A DNA stretch of 7,841 nt, from NCBI GenBank assembly GCA_021786915.1, contig JAJYMP010000158.1:1-7841 (forward strand). Direction: 5' to 3'. This document shows positions 1 through 5,896 of this stretch, piece after piece. The notes below the pieces were generated by a model. That model saw only the letters and a program-made list of their open reading frames with translations, searched no databases and was not told where the DNA came from. The DNA is from Chloroflexota bacterium. GTDB taxonomy: Bacteria; Chloroflexota; Limnocylindria; Limnocylindrales; CSP1-4. Positions within the stretch are counted from its first letter, which is position 1; each line of letters begins with the position of its first letter. The position numbers were made by a program, and so were the translations under genes.

Positions 1-1
1 G

Positions 2-907
2 GCGGCGTGGGCTCCCCTCGGGATGGCCCAGGTGCCCGGGGCGCGGCTGGTCATCGAGCCCGAGGGCCGCAACACGGCCGCAGCAATCGCGCTCGCGGCG
101 CTCGAGCCCGGTCGCGATCCTGACGCGGTGATGGCCGTCCTGCCGGCGGACCACCGGATCGACCCGGCCCGCGAGGGCGTCTTCCGGGCCGTGCTGCGGA
201 TGGCCGCCGAGGGCCTCGCGACGGGCCGATTCGGCATCGCGTCGCCGCTGGTCACGCTGGGCGTCGAGGTGACGCGCCCGGCCACCGAGTACGGCTACCT
301 GCGCCCGGACGTCGGGCGCGTCGAGCAGGTCGGCGGGCTCCGGGCGTACCCGCTGGCCGCGTTCGAGGAGAAGCCCGTCCTCGCTCGTGCCCGGGAGCTG
401 GCGCGCATGCCCGGTGTCGCGTGGAACGCCGGCATGTTCCTGTGGCGCCGGCGCGCGATCATCGAGGCGCTCGACCGTCACGCTCCCGAGGTGGCGGACG
501 GCGTCCGGCGGGGTCTCGAGGGCGATCTCGCGGCGGCCTATGCCGCGCTGCCCAGCCGCTCGATCGACTATGCCGTGATGGAGCCGGCCGCCGCCACAGG
601 CTCGGTCGTGATGGCGGCGATGGACGTCGGCTGGACCGACGTCGGGACGTGGCCGGCGCTGCTCGAGGTGCTCGGTGCGGCCGGGATCGACGGCGGCGTC
701 CTGGAGGCCGGTGCCGAGGCCGAGGCGACGGCGGGGGACCTCCTCGTGGAGCGACGGGACGGTCGGGTCGTCGTCCGCGACGCGACACCCGGCCCGTTCT
801 CCCCCGTGACCGTCTTGGCGCTGCTCCGGGACGCTGGCGGGGCCCGGGTTGCCGTGCAGGAGCTCCTTGATCGGTGCGCTGCAGCCGAGGCGGGCGAGCT
901 CTCGTAG
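2..907 (+). CDS. manC: Mannose-1-phosphate guanylyltransferase, 5'-truncated by the window edge
   Basis: Makes GDP-mannose from mannose-1-phosphate and GTP in the cytoplasm, feeding glycan and polysaccharide synthesis. The reading frame is open from base 2. The first ATG at 23 is internal, because the EGRNTAAAIAL block, about 90 residues into full-length members, lies only some 20 codons in. About 70 N-terminal residues are therefore missing, including the GGxGTRLWP nucleotide-binding loop. Visible family motifs, in order: EGRNT, the LPADH block, ATEYGYL, FEEKP (near 362), WNAGMF (422-439), SIDYAVME (560-583) and GWTDVGTW (629-652). The protein ends soon after a degenerate C-terminal part, so this is the short form without a fused cupin-type phosphomannose isomerase domain. 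The stop is TAG at 905-907. Related nucleotidyltransferases for other sugars are possible, but the WNAGMF/SIDYAVME/GWTDVGTW set is typical of the mannose enzyme. Confidence 0.9.
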   Translation, partial: AAWAPLGMAQVPGARLVIEPEGRNTAAAIALAALEPGRDPDAVMAVLPADHRIDPAREGVFRAVLRMAAEGLATGRFGIASPLVTLGVEVTRPATEYGYLRPDVGRVEQVGGLRAYPLAAFEEKPVLARARELARMPGVAWNAGMFLWRRRAIIEALDRHAPEVADGVRRGLEGDLAAAYAALPSRSIDYAVMEPAAATGSVVMAAMDVGWTDVGTWPALLEVLGAAGIDGGVLEAGAEAEATAGDLLVERRDGRVVVRDATPGPFSPVTVLALLRDAGGARVAVQELLDRCAAAEAGELS

Positions 908-1312
908 GCGGTGCACCACCTCGGCGCCGTCCTCTGGCGCCCACCCTGGACGTCGTGGCTCGCCGTGGGGCCAGCTCCATGAGGAGCCAGCGCGCACCGC
1001 GCCGCGGAGCCCGATCCGCTGTCCTGCGCACGCACCCGAGATGGCCGCGTGGCACGCGGGTGAGCCTCAAACCGCGGGACGGGCGGTTCGGGGGCGTGCG
1101 TGGTCGGGGCCGACATCGGACCGGGATGGAGGCCGTGCGGCGCCCTCGGGAGGACCGCTCGTCCTGCCGGATCGGGGCCGATTCCGGGGGGTGTCGGCCG
1201 GCTCCGACGGGTGTAGGCTTGCCCTGCGACCGTCATCACCGGCCCTGCGGACCCGGCCGGACGGCGGCCCTCGTGGACGCTCCGACGCGGGGCGACTGGA
1301 GGTACTGCGGCG
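908..1312. other. Intergenic region without a convincing gene
   Basis: About 405 bases between the manC stop and the SWIM-protein start. Open frames crossing it on both strands translate to Arg/Pro/Gly-rich sequence without recognisable motifs, as expected from GC-rich non-coding DNA. Just after the manC stop there is an 8-bp palindrome GGTGCACC (910-917), then GGCGCC (923-928) repeated at 936-941, which could form a 6-bp stem with a 7-base loop. Neither has a T-run, so either would be at best a weak transcription end for manC. The last part probably holds the promoter and leader of the SWIM gene. Confidence 0.6.
1214..1219 (+). promoter_or_regulatory. Possible -10 box for the SWIM gene
   Basis: TAGGCT at 1214-1219 fits the loose TAnnnT form of -10 boxes in high-GC bacteria. 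It lies about 95 bases before the start codon at 1313. No good -35 hexamer is found 16-18 bases upstream (that position reads GTGTCG), so this is weak and rests on position more than sequence. Confidence 0.2.
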
Positions 1313-1591
1313 ATGCACTCCTCTCTCATCGGCAAGGTCGAGAAGGCGAATCGCTACGCTCGAGAGCTGGATCGGATCTCGATCGAACGGATCGCCCTGA
1401 CGTTTCGTGGGGACAACGACACCCATCACGTCAGCCTCGACGCCGGAGCGTGGCACTGCACGTGCCACTACTTCGAGAGTTGGGGATCCTGCGTTCACCT
1501 CCTGGCCCTCCAGAAGATCATGGGCGTGATGCTGCCCGAAGAGGCGCAGACTTCGATCTTCAACGCGACCGGAGTCGCCGCCATCGCCTGA
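1313..1591 (+). CDS. Small stand-alone SWIM zinc-finger protein
   Basis: A 92-residue protein with no signal peptide or membrane segment, so probably cytoplasmic. Residues 49-62 read C-T-C-x8-C-V-H, the CxCx(n)CxH zinc ligand set of the SWIM domain (C49, C51, C60, H62), preceded by strands with GDNDTHHVSLDAGAWHC and followed by a helix (LLALQKIMG). SWIM domains are thought to bind DNA or protein partners and usually sit inside larger proteins such as SWI2/SNF2 ATPases, MuDR-type transposases and Sws1-type recombination factors. Here the finger is almost the whole protein. The basic N-terminal helix (SLIGKVEKANRYARELDR) could be an interaction surface. The ATG at 1313 has GGAGG at 1298-1302, 10 bases upstream. 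It appears single-gene, ended by the hairpin at 1597-1618. Function unknown; a DNA-binding or adaptor role is inference. I associate similar proteins with Chloroflexota but could not check this. Confidence 0.82.
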   Translation: MHSSLIGKVEKANRYARELDRISIERIALTFRGDNDTHHVSLDAGAWHCTCHYFESWGSCVHLLALQKIMGVMLPEEAQTSIFNATGVAAIA

Positions 1592-1596
1592 CCTGA

Positions 1597-1618
1597 GCGG
1601 GCCGGAGGTCCGGCCCGC
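1597..1618. terminator. Hairpin terminator after the SWIM gene
   Basis: A perfect 9-bp stem (GCGGGCCGG paired with CCGGCCCGC) with a 4-base AGGT loop begins 6 bases after the SWIM-gene stop. It is very stable, but what follows (CCTTCCCGG) is not a proper T-run, which is common for terminators in very GC-rich genomes. It lies between convergent genes, so it could also stop minus-strand transcription. Confidence 0.6.
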
Positions 1619-1640
1619 CCTTCCCGGTTCGCTGCCTGAC

Positions 1641-1674
1641 CGCCGCCGGTCGCGCATCCGTCGCCCCGGCGGCG
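1641..1674. terminator. Second hairpin in the convergent gap, candidate end of the minus-strand operon
   Basis: CGCCGCCGG (1641-1649) pairs perfectly with CCGGCGGCG (1666-1674) around a 16-base loop. On the minus strand it begins about 16 bases beyond the lipoprotein stop at 1690, the right place for a transcription end. There is no T-run on either side, so the assignment rests on position and stem strength. Confidence 0.4.
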
Positions 1675-1689
1675 CGGCATGTCCGGGCC

Positions 1690-2334
1690 TCACTTGATGG
1701 TCAAGCGCCAGAAGTACGTCGCGTTGTGGCCGGGCCCGAAGGTGGCCGTGACCCGGAGGGACCAGTCGCCGGCCTTCGTCGGCGCCGTGACGCCCACGCG
1801 GCCGCTGCCCGAGGCGCCGTCTGACGGGCTGCCTGCGATCCCGCTCGACACCTCCGCCCAGGCCGACGTCCAGCTCGCCGGTGTCGCCCCGCCGAGGGAC
1901 GCGTCGAGCAGCGCGCCGGGGGCCGCGGTCCCGAGCACCCTGCCCGTGATCCACGGCGCGTCCGACCCGGCCGAACCCCACGTGTACGAGCCGAGCTGGC
2001 CCGTGGCCGCGGCCCCGTCGAGCCCGCGGAGCACCGCGACGGGCGGCTTGGCCGGTATCGGCCCGGGGGTCGCGGACGGAGTCGGGGACACGCTGGGGCT
2101 GACTGGCGCGAGGGTGGACGCTGCCGCCGTCACGGCCGCCGCGCTCGGCATCGCGCCAGACGTTCGGGCCGGGCTCGCCGCCGCCGGCACGCTCGCCGCC
2201 GCCGGGTTCCCCACGCTCTGGGGCGGGGAGGAGGCCCCGCCCGTGCATCCCGCGGCCAGCAGGACGGCAGCGACCACCGCCCCGACGCGCCCACCGAATC
2301 CCAACCGTGCGCCCATGGGAACGACCCCTTTCAT
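1690..2334 (-). CDS. Exported lipoprotein with Pro/Ala/Ser-rich linker and C-terminal beta domain
   Basis: Third gene of the minus-strand operon, 214 residues. The N-terminus has arginines, a hydrophobic stretch and the lipobox LAAGC with the lipidated cysteine at residue 30, so it should be anchored on the outer face of the cytoplasmic membrane. Residues 31 to about 96 are a low-complexity Ala/Pro/Ser/Thr spacer. The remaining 115 or so residues look like one beta-sandwich (GQLGSYTWGSAGSDAPW, then SWTSAWAEV, ending DWSLRVTATF and ATYFWRLTIK), perhaps a ligand-binding or Ig-like module; the final strands recall domains that damp or carry extracellular charge, but I cannot name the family. The start at 2334 overlaps the upstream stop as ATGA, suggesting coupled translation. 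An in-frame ATG at 2316 has AAAGGGG upstream and is a real alternative; both keep the lipobox. Function unknown. Confidence 0.8.
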   Translation of the reverse strand: MKGVVPMGARLGFGGRVGAVVAAVLLAAGCTGGASSPPQSVGNPAAASVPAAASPARTSGAMPSAAAVTAAASTLAPVSPSVSPTPSATPGPIPAKPPVAVLRGLDGAAATGQLGSYTWGSAGSDAPWITGRVLGTAAPGALLDASLGGATPASWTSAWAEVSSGIAGSPSDGASGSGRVGVTAPTKAGDWSLRVTATFGPGHNATYFWRLTIK

Positions 2335-3365
2335 GGCTGTGCTGCCGCGTCCGCCACGAGCGGGCACCGGGTCGGGCTGCACGTGATCGACACCGTGATG
2401 GCGCCTGACGACGAGGCCCGAACGCCTTCGCTCGCCGGCTTGCGGAAGACCGCGCGATAGTCCTGTGCGAGACGCGGCCAGTACGTGGCCACGTACGTCC
2501 CGGCTGCGCTCCCGGCCGGCATCGTGAGCAGGTCCACCCAGGTCGTCCCGGAGCGGGCCTGGAGGACGACGACCCGGCCGGCCATCGGGTTGCCCGCGAG
2601 GCGCCCGGTCCCGTTGGCGCGCAGCGTCGCGGTGAAGGTCACCGACCCGCTCAGGGGGACCTGCGTCGTCGAGGCGGCGAAGGCGAGCGTGGCCGGGATG
2701 TCGAGGCAGGTGGAGTAGAGGGTCGTCCAGGAGGGCACGTCATAGACCTGCTGGAGCGTGGCGACGTCGCAGCGCCCGAATGCGCTCGCGTTCCAGCCCA
2801 CGAGCGGACGGGCGTGGCTGTACGTCTGGACGACGGCATCCGCGTAGTCGCTGTCGTTGGCGAGGTTGACGTGGTGGTCGAGGCCGGCCACGTGCCCGAG
2901 CTCGTCGAGGGTGATGGTCTCGGCCTGGTAGCAGCCGTTGGGGCTGCCGGACATCTCGCACCAGGCCAGCGTGCCCCAGTCATAGCGGTGACCGTTCTCG
3001 CGGAACCAAAGGTGCCAGTACGAGTTGATCGGGTCGCGCTGGAAGCACGCGAGGCCGTTGACGCCGCACGGATTGCTGGTCCCGTACGAGACCCCGTTCG
3101 CGCCGCTGCTGCTGTACGAATACGACGGAGCGCGGGACCGGCGGCTCGCGTTGGCATCCGATGCCGCCCTGTTGACGGCCGTTTGCATGGCCGTGGGCGG
3201 AACCGCGTTGGTGGTCCAGCGGTAGGTCAGCGCGGTGTCCATGGGCCACGCCGGCGGCAGCGTGGGGTCCGGGGTGGCGGCGAGTGCAGCGCCCGCGACG
3301 CCGGTGAGGATGCCGAGGGCGGCGAGGCCGGCGACGAGCCGGCGAGCGAGGGAACGGGTCATCAC
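2331..3365 (-). CDS. Secreted metzincin-like (matrixin-type) protein with altered zinc motif
   Basis: 344 residues. Residues 1-30 are a signal peptide ending ALA-A. The catalytic-type domain covers about 40-210: it opens with ALTYRWTTNAVPPTAMQTAV, like the first strand and helix of M10 peptidases, and closes with DVATLQQVYDV, like the matrixin end DIAALQALYG. The zinc-site region is DELGHVAGLDHH (154-165): E155, H158, G161 and H164 match HExxHxxGxxH, but the first histidine is aspartate (codon GAC at 2906-2904). The Met-turn region (AVVQTYS, about 177-183) lacks methionine. Six cysteines in this domain (100, 107, 136, 145, 199, 220) may form disulfides. Residues 224 to about 328 resemble a bacterial Ig-like domain, then a CSPTRC tail. 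The GTG start overlaps the upstream stop as GTGA, with GAGG 7 bases ahead; the next codon, ATG, could also start. It may be a variant protease or an inactive binding protein. Confidence 0.82.
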   Translation of the reverse strand: MMTRSLARRLVAGLAALGILTGVAGAALAATPDPTLPPAWPMDTALTYRWTTNAVPPTAMQTAVNRAASDANASRRSRAPSYSYSSSGANGVSYGTSNPCGVNGLACFQRDPINSYWHLWFRENGHRYDWGTLAWCEMSGSPNGCYQAETITLDELGHVAGLDHHVNLANDSDYADAVVQTYSHARPLVGWNASAFGRCDVATLQQVYDVPSWTTLYSTCLDIPATLAFAASTTQVPLSGSVTFTATLRANGTGRLAGNPMAGRVVVLQARSGTTWVDLLTMPAGSAAGTYVATYWPRLAQDYRAVFRKPASEGVRASSSGAITVSITCSPTRCPLVADAAAQP

Positions 3366-4468
3366 GGGAGCACCTCGCCGGCGGTGATCTGCAGGGAGGC
3401 GGGGTCGAGGAGGCGGACCAGGGACGGGTCGGCGACGGTGCCGCCAGGGGTGACGGCCACGAGGCCGCGCGGCGCCTCGAACCCGGTCTCGGACGTGGAC
3501 GTCCGCGAGACGGGGGCGAGCCCCGATGTGCCGGGCACGTCTTCGCTCGGCGCCGCGTCACGCGCCCGCACGACGCGCAGCCCACGCTCGCCCGGGACGA
3601 CGACGAGGCCCGAGCCGTCCGTCGCCAGCACCGCGACGCCCGTCGCCGGGCCGCCCAGGGCCGACGCTCCGCCGGAGGCAAGGTTGATGGCCTGCACCGG
3701 ACAGGGAAGCCCCTTGCCGGCCTCGAGGGCGATGAGCCGGTCGCCGACCACCCCGGCCACCGGGCCGGTCCCCTCCGCCGTCGATGTGGCGCCGGTCGCC
3801 GGGTCCACGACCCGCGTCCGGCACGCCCGCTCCCCGCAGGAGCTCACGGCGAGCTGCCCGTCGTCAGCCAGGAGGAGCGTGGTCGAGAACGTGGGCCCGT
3901 AGGCCGCGGTCGCATCGAGCCCGGGGAGGACCCGCCGGGTGTCGCCCGGATCGCGGCCATCCCGCTGCCAGACGCCCAGGTCGCGCCGCGTGGCGCGATC
4001 CACTCGATGCTCGTACAGGCCGCTGGCGTCCGCCGTGAGGAGCGCGCTGCGGATCACGCTCGCCTCCGTGCCCACGGCCGACCAGCAGCCGCGACTCGTG
4101 TCGAACAGGCGCAGGCGCGACCGCTGGCCGTCATCGTCGCCCACCAGCACGCGGCCGCCCACCGGCCCCGACGCGAACGACTCCGGCGGCAGATCTGCCG
4201 TCCACCGCGCCGAGCCGCGGCCCGCGGTCAGCACCCGGCCGACAAGCGTGCCCCTCGCGTCGAGCCTCGGGTCCAGGCGATACCACCCGCCGCCCGTCAC
4301 AGCGCCGCTGTCGCCATCCGCGCTGGCCTCCTGCGCGCAGGTGCGCTCGGCAACAGGGCGGGCGGCCGCCAGGGCTCCGGGGGGTGCCGGCCGGGCGAGC
4401 GCCGCGGCAGCCGCCAAGGCCACCGGCAGCGACAGGGCGATCCATCGGGTCCGTCGAGCGAGCTCCAT
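3362..4468 (-). CDS. Secreted beta-propeller-like protein, function unknown
   Basis: First gene of the minus-strand operon, 368 residues. ATG at 4468 is preceded by GGAGGAGG with a 6-base gap, an excellent ribosome binding site. The N-terminus (MELARRTRW, then an Ala/Leu-rich core to about residue 25 and a Pro/Ala stretch) is a signal peptide or anchor. The rest consists of repeated short strand units: RLRLFDTSRGCW (118-129), LYEHRVDRATRRDLGVW (151-167), RTRVVDPATGATS (217-229), VQAINLASGGASAL (258-271), LRVVRARDA (297-305) and VRLLDPASLQ (351-360), separated by strands such as TTLLLADDGQLAVSSC and ATDGSGLVVV. This spacing fits beta-propeller blades of the PQQ/WD-like kind, without a strict repeat signature. 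Five cysteines (44, 128, 211, 216, 256) are present, with C211/C216 close together. No catalytic residues are recognised. Its tight coupling to the protease-like gene suggests they act together, perhaps as partner or substrate-recognition protein; that is inference. Confidence 0.75.
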   Translation of the reverse strand: MELARRTRWIALSLPVALAAAAALARPAPPGALAAARPVAERTCAQEASADGDSGAVTGGGWYRLDPRLDARGTLVGRVLTAGRGSARWTADLPPESFASGPVGGRVLVGDDDGQRSRLRLFDTSRGCWSAVGTEASVIRSALLTADASGLYEHRVDRATRRDLGVWQRDGRDPGDTRRVLPGLDATAAYGPTFSTTLLLADDGQLAVSSCGERACRTRVVDPATGATSTAEGTGPVAGVVGDRLIALEAGKGLPCPVQAINLASGGASALGGPATGVAVLATDGSGLVVVPGERGLRVVRARDAAPSEDVPGTSGLAPVSRTSTSETGFEAPRGLVAVTPGGTVADPSLVRLLDPASLQITAGEVLP

Positions 4469-4559
4469 CGAGCCCCTCCTCCGGCGGGATGTGCTTGCTG
4501 GCGGGAGGGGGCGGTGCGCGGATCATGGCCCGAGGCACTTATCACGCCCTTATGGCCTT
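4469..4559. promoter_or_regulatory. Divergent promoter region between the secreted-protein operon and the btu leader
   Basis: Both operons must start transcription within or next to this 91-bp gap. It contains the ribosome binding site of the minus-strand gene (4475-4482) and the only relatively AT-rich patch nearby (about 4538-4554, around CACTTATCACGCCCTTATGG). No convincing -35/-10 pair stands out on either strand, so I assign the region and not exact boxes. Confidence 0.45.
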
Positions 4560-4705
4560 GTCCTTGGTGCTACCCTGCCGGAGTCAACCGGGGCCCTGCG
4601 CCCCTGCAGATCCGACGCGCTACGGTCGCGAAGCCGGTGTGAATCCGGCACAGTCCCGCTACGGTGACCGCCCCTCGGGGGCGGAAGTCCGGTCGCCGAC
4701 GCAGC
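4560..4705 (+). ncRNA. Cobalamin (vitamin B12) riboswitch aptamer
   Basis: The core at 4630-4675 reads GAAGCCGGTGTGAATCCGGC, then CAGTCCCGCTACGGTGA, matching the conserved Cbl aptamer core (GCCGGTGnnAATCCGGC and the CCCGCnACnGTGA block). A stem follows, CCGCCCC/GGGGCGG around TCG (4669-4685), then the B12-box region GGAAGTCCGGTCGCCGAC (4683-4700). The 5' boundary is tentative: GGTG (4566-4569) can pair with CGCC (4694-4697) and GTC (4560-4562) with GAC (4698-4700), as closing helices. The RNA lies directly upstream of btuFCD and should lower their expression when cobalamin binds. The core is clear; the edges and the exact subclass (adenosyl- versus methyl/aqua-cobalamin) are not. Confidence 0.92.
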
Positions 4706-4729
4706 GTGCCGCTCGAGCCTTCGAGAGAA

Positions 4730-4764
4730 AGGTCAGGCGTACTGTGCGACCTCACGTCTGACCT
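4730..4764 (+). promoter_or_regulatory. Antiterminator helix of the cobalamin riboswitch
   Basis: AGGTCAGGCGT (4730-4740) can pair with ACGTCTGACCT (4754-4764) over 11 bp, with one G-U pair and a 13-base loop. The 3' arm takes up 4760-4764, the first bases of the terminator stem, so the two helices exclude each other. A smaller hairpin upstream, CTCGA/TCGAG around GCCT (4712-4725), may be the P13-like element that docks with the aptamer. That docking role is speculation. Confidence 0.65.
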
Positions 4765-4791
4765 CCGGCTTCGCCCCGAAGCCCGGAGGTC
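4760..4791 (+). terminator. Rho-independent terminator of the riboswitch expression platform
   Basis: GACCTCCGGCTTCG pairs with CGAAGCCCGGAGGTC over 14 bp with one bulged C and a CCC loop, followed by TTCCGTTTCTCCC (4792-4804), which is rich in T for this genome. It lies after the aptamer and before the btuF ribosome binding site (GGAG, 4816-4819), so it would act by stopping transcription and not by hiding the start codon. Confidence 0.85.
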
Positions 4792-4825
4792 TTCCGTTTC
4801 TCCCACCGCCTTTTCGGAGTTGTCA

Positions 4826-5896
4826 GTGGACACCCCTCGCCCGCTTGCCCGCGTCCGTCACCTGATCGCCACCATCGGCGTCGCCGTCCTGCTCGGCGCC
4901 TGCTCTGCCGCTCCCGCCGCGACGTCGACCCTGGCGCCGACGACCCCGCTCCCGTCGAGCGCCCCCACCGCCCCGGCCGCGTCGGCGACGACCGCGCCGA
5001 CTGGCTCGCCGACGCCGGCCCCGACGGCAACGACGGCCGCCGCCTTCCCGCAGACCCTCACCGACGACGAGGGGACGCAGGTCACCATCGCCGCCCAGCC
5101 CACCAGGATCGTGTCGCTCATGCCCGCTGTGACCGAGACGCTGTTCGCGCTCGGCGTCGGCGACAAGATCGTCGGCAAGGCACAGGACATCTCGCTCTAC
5201 CCGCCCCAGGCGAGCGCGGTCCCCGACGTCGAGAAGTTCGACAACGGCGCCGTTTCGGTGGATGTCGAGAAGATCGTCGCGTCCAAGGCCGACCTCGTCA
5301 TCGCCGGCGGCGACTACGGGACCCCAGCCGACACGGTCGCCAAGCTGCGCAGCCTGGGCATCCCCGTCCTGGTCGTGTACGCCCCCAACGTCGCGGGCGT
5401 GATGAGCGACATCAACCTGATCGGCAAGGCGGTGGGCGAGGCCGACGCCGCCACCGCGATCACGGCCCAGATGCAGGCCGCCTTCGACGCCGTCGAGGCC
5501 GCCGTCAAGAGCGCCCCCGCGCCCCGGGTGTACTACGAGATCGGCGAGGGATACGCCCCCGCTGACGACTCGTTCCTGGCCGAGATGATCACCGACGCCG
5601 GCGGCACCCCGATCACGACGGGCTCGACCACCAAGTGGGACCTCCCGGCCGAGAAGCTGATCAAGGCGGATCCCCAGGTCGTGCTGCTGGCCGACTTCAG
5701 CAAGGTCGCGGACGCCGTCAAGCGGCCCGGATGGTCGACGCTGACCGCGGTCAAGAACAACGCCGTGGCCACCATCGACGACACGATGATCTCGCGCCCG
5801 GGTCCGCGCCTGTTCCTGGGCCTTGAGCTCCTGGCAGCGGCCATCCACCCGGAGCTGACCATCCCCCAGGTGTCACCGATCCCCGCCGTCCCGTGA
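4826..5896 (+). CDS. btuF: Cobalamin ABC transporter, substrate-binding lipoprotein
   Basis: 356 residues. It captures cobalamin or a related corrinoid outside the membrane and delivers it to BtuC. The GTG start at 4826 has GGAG 6 bases upstream and comes after the riboswitch terminator; the open frame extends further 5' but would run through the aptamer RNA. The N-terminus is a lipoprotein signal with LLGAC and the lipidated cysteine at 26. A Pro/Thr/Ala-rich tether follows (27 to about 74), then a class III binding protein fold (Peripla_BP_2): TLTDDEGTQVTI, RIVSLMPAVTETLFALG (94-110), the interlobe helix around 180-230, PGW (301-303) and RPGPRLFLGLELLAAAIHP near the C-terminus, typical of BtuF. 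Lipid anchoring replaces the free periplasmic form of E. coli, as in single-membrane cells. Haem- or siderophore-binding relatives share the fold; the riboswitch upstream decides for cobalamin. The stop overlaps btuC by GTGA. Confidence 0.93.
   Translation: MDTPRPLARVRHLIATIGVAVLLGACSAAPAATSTLAPTTPLPSSAPTAPAASATTAPTGSPTPAPTATTAAAFPQTLTDDEGTQVTIAAQPTRIVSLMPAVTETLFALGVGDKIVGKAQDISLYPPQASAVPDVEKFDNGAVSVDVEKIVASKADLVIAGGDYGTPADTVAKLRSLGIPVLVVYAPNVAGVMSDINLIGKAVGEADAATAITAQMQAAFDAVEAAVKSAPAPRVYYEIGEGYAPADDSFLAEMITDAGGTPITTGSTTKWDLPAEKLIKADPQVVLLADFSKVADAVKRPGWSTLTAVKNNAVATIDDTMISRPGPRLFLGLELLAAAIHPELTIPQVSPIPAVP

Noticed and set aside
1104..1181. 10-base direct repeat TCGGGGCCGA at 1104-1113 and 1172-1181
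   Set aside because: Composition is so GC-rich that a repeat of this length is expected by chance, and it does not recur elsewhere in the gap.
874..1596. Plus-strand open frame of 240 codons spanning the 908-1312 gap and the SWIM gene
   Set aside because: Arg/Gly/Pro-rich in the gap and overlapping the SWIM gene in another frame, where zinc ligands and a ribosome binding site support the shorter protein.
1067..2248. Long minus-strand open frame of 393 codons
   Set aside because: Its product is Arg/Gly/Pro-rich with no motif, and it lies over the SWIM gene and the lipoprotein gene, both of which have clear protein features.
2814..3902. Plus-strand open frame of 362 codons opposite the protease-like and propeller genes
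   Set aside because: Antisense shadow caused by high GC at third codon positions; no recognisable domain, while the minus strand encodes signal peptides and the metzincin motif.
4664..4825. 5' extension of the btuF frame to an upstream start at 4664
   Set aside because: It would translate the riboswitch core and the terminator. The GTG at 4826 has a good ribosome binding site and begins directly with a lipoprotein signal peptide.
4823..5848. Minus-strand open frame of 341 codons opposite btuF
   Set aside because: Low-complexity Arg/Gly/Asp-rich product, antisense to a well-recognised gene.
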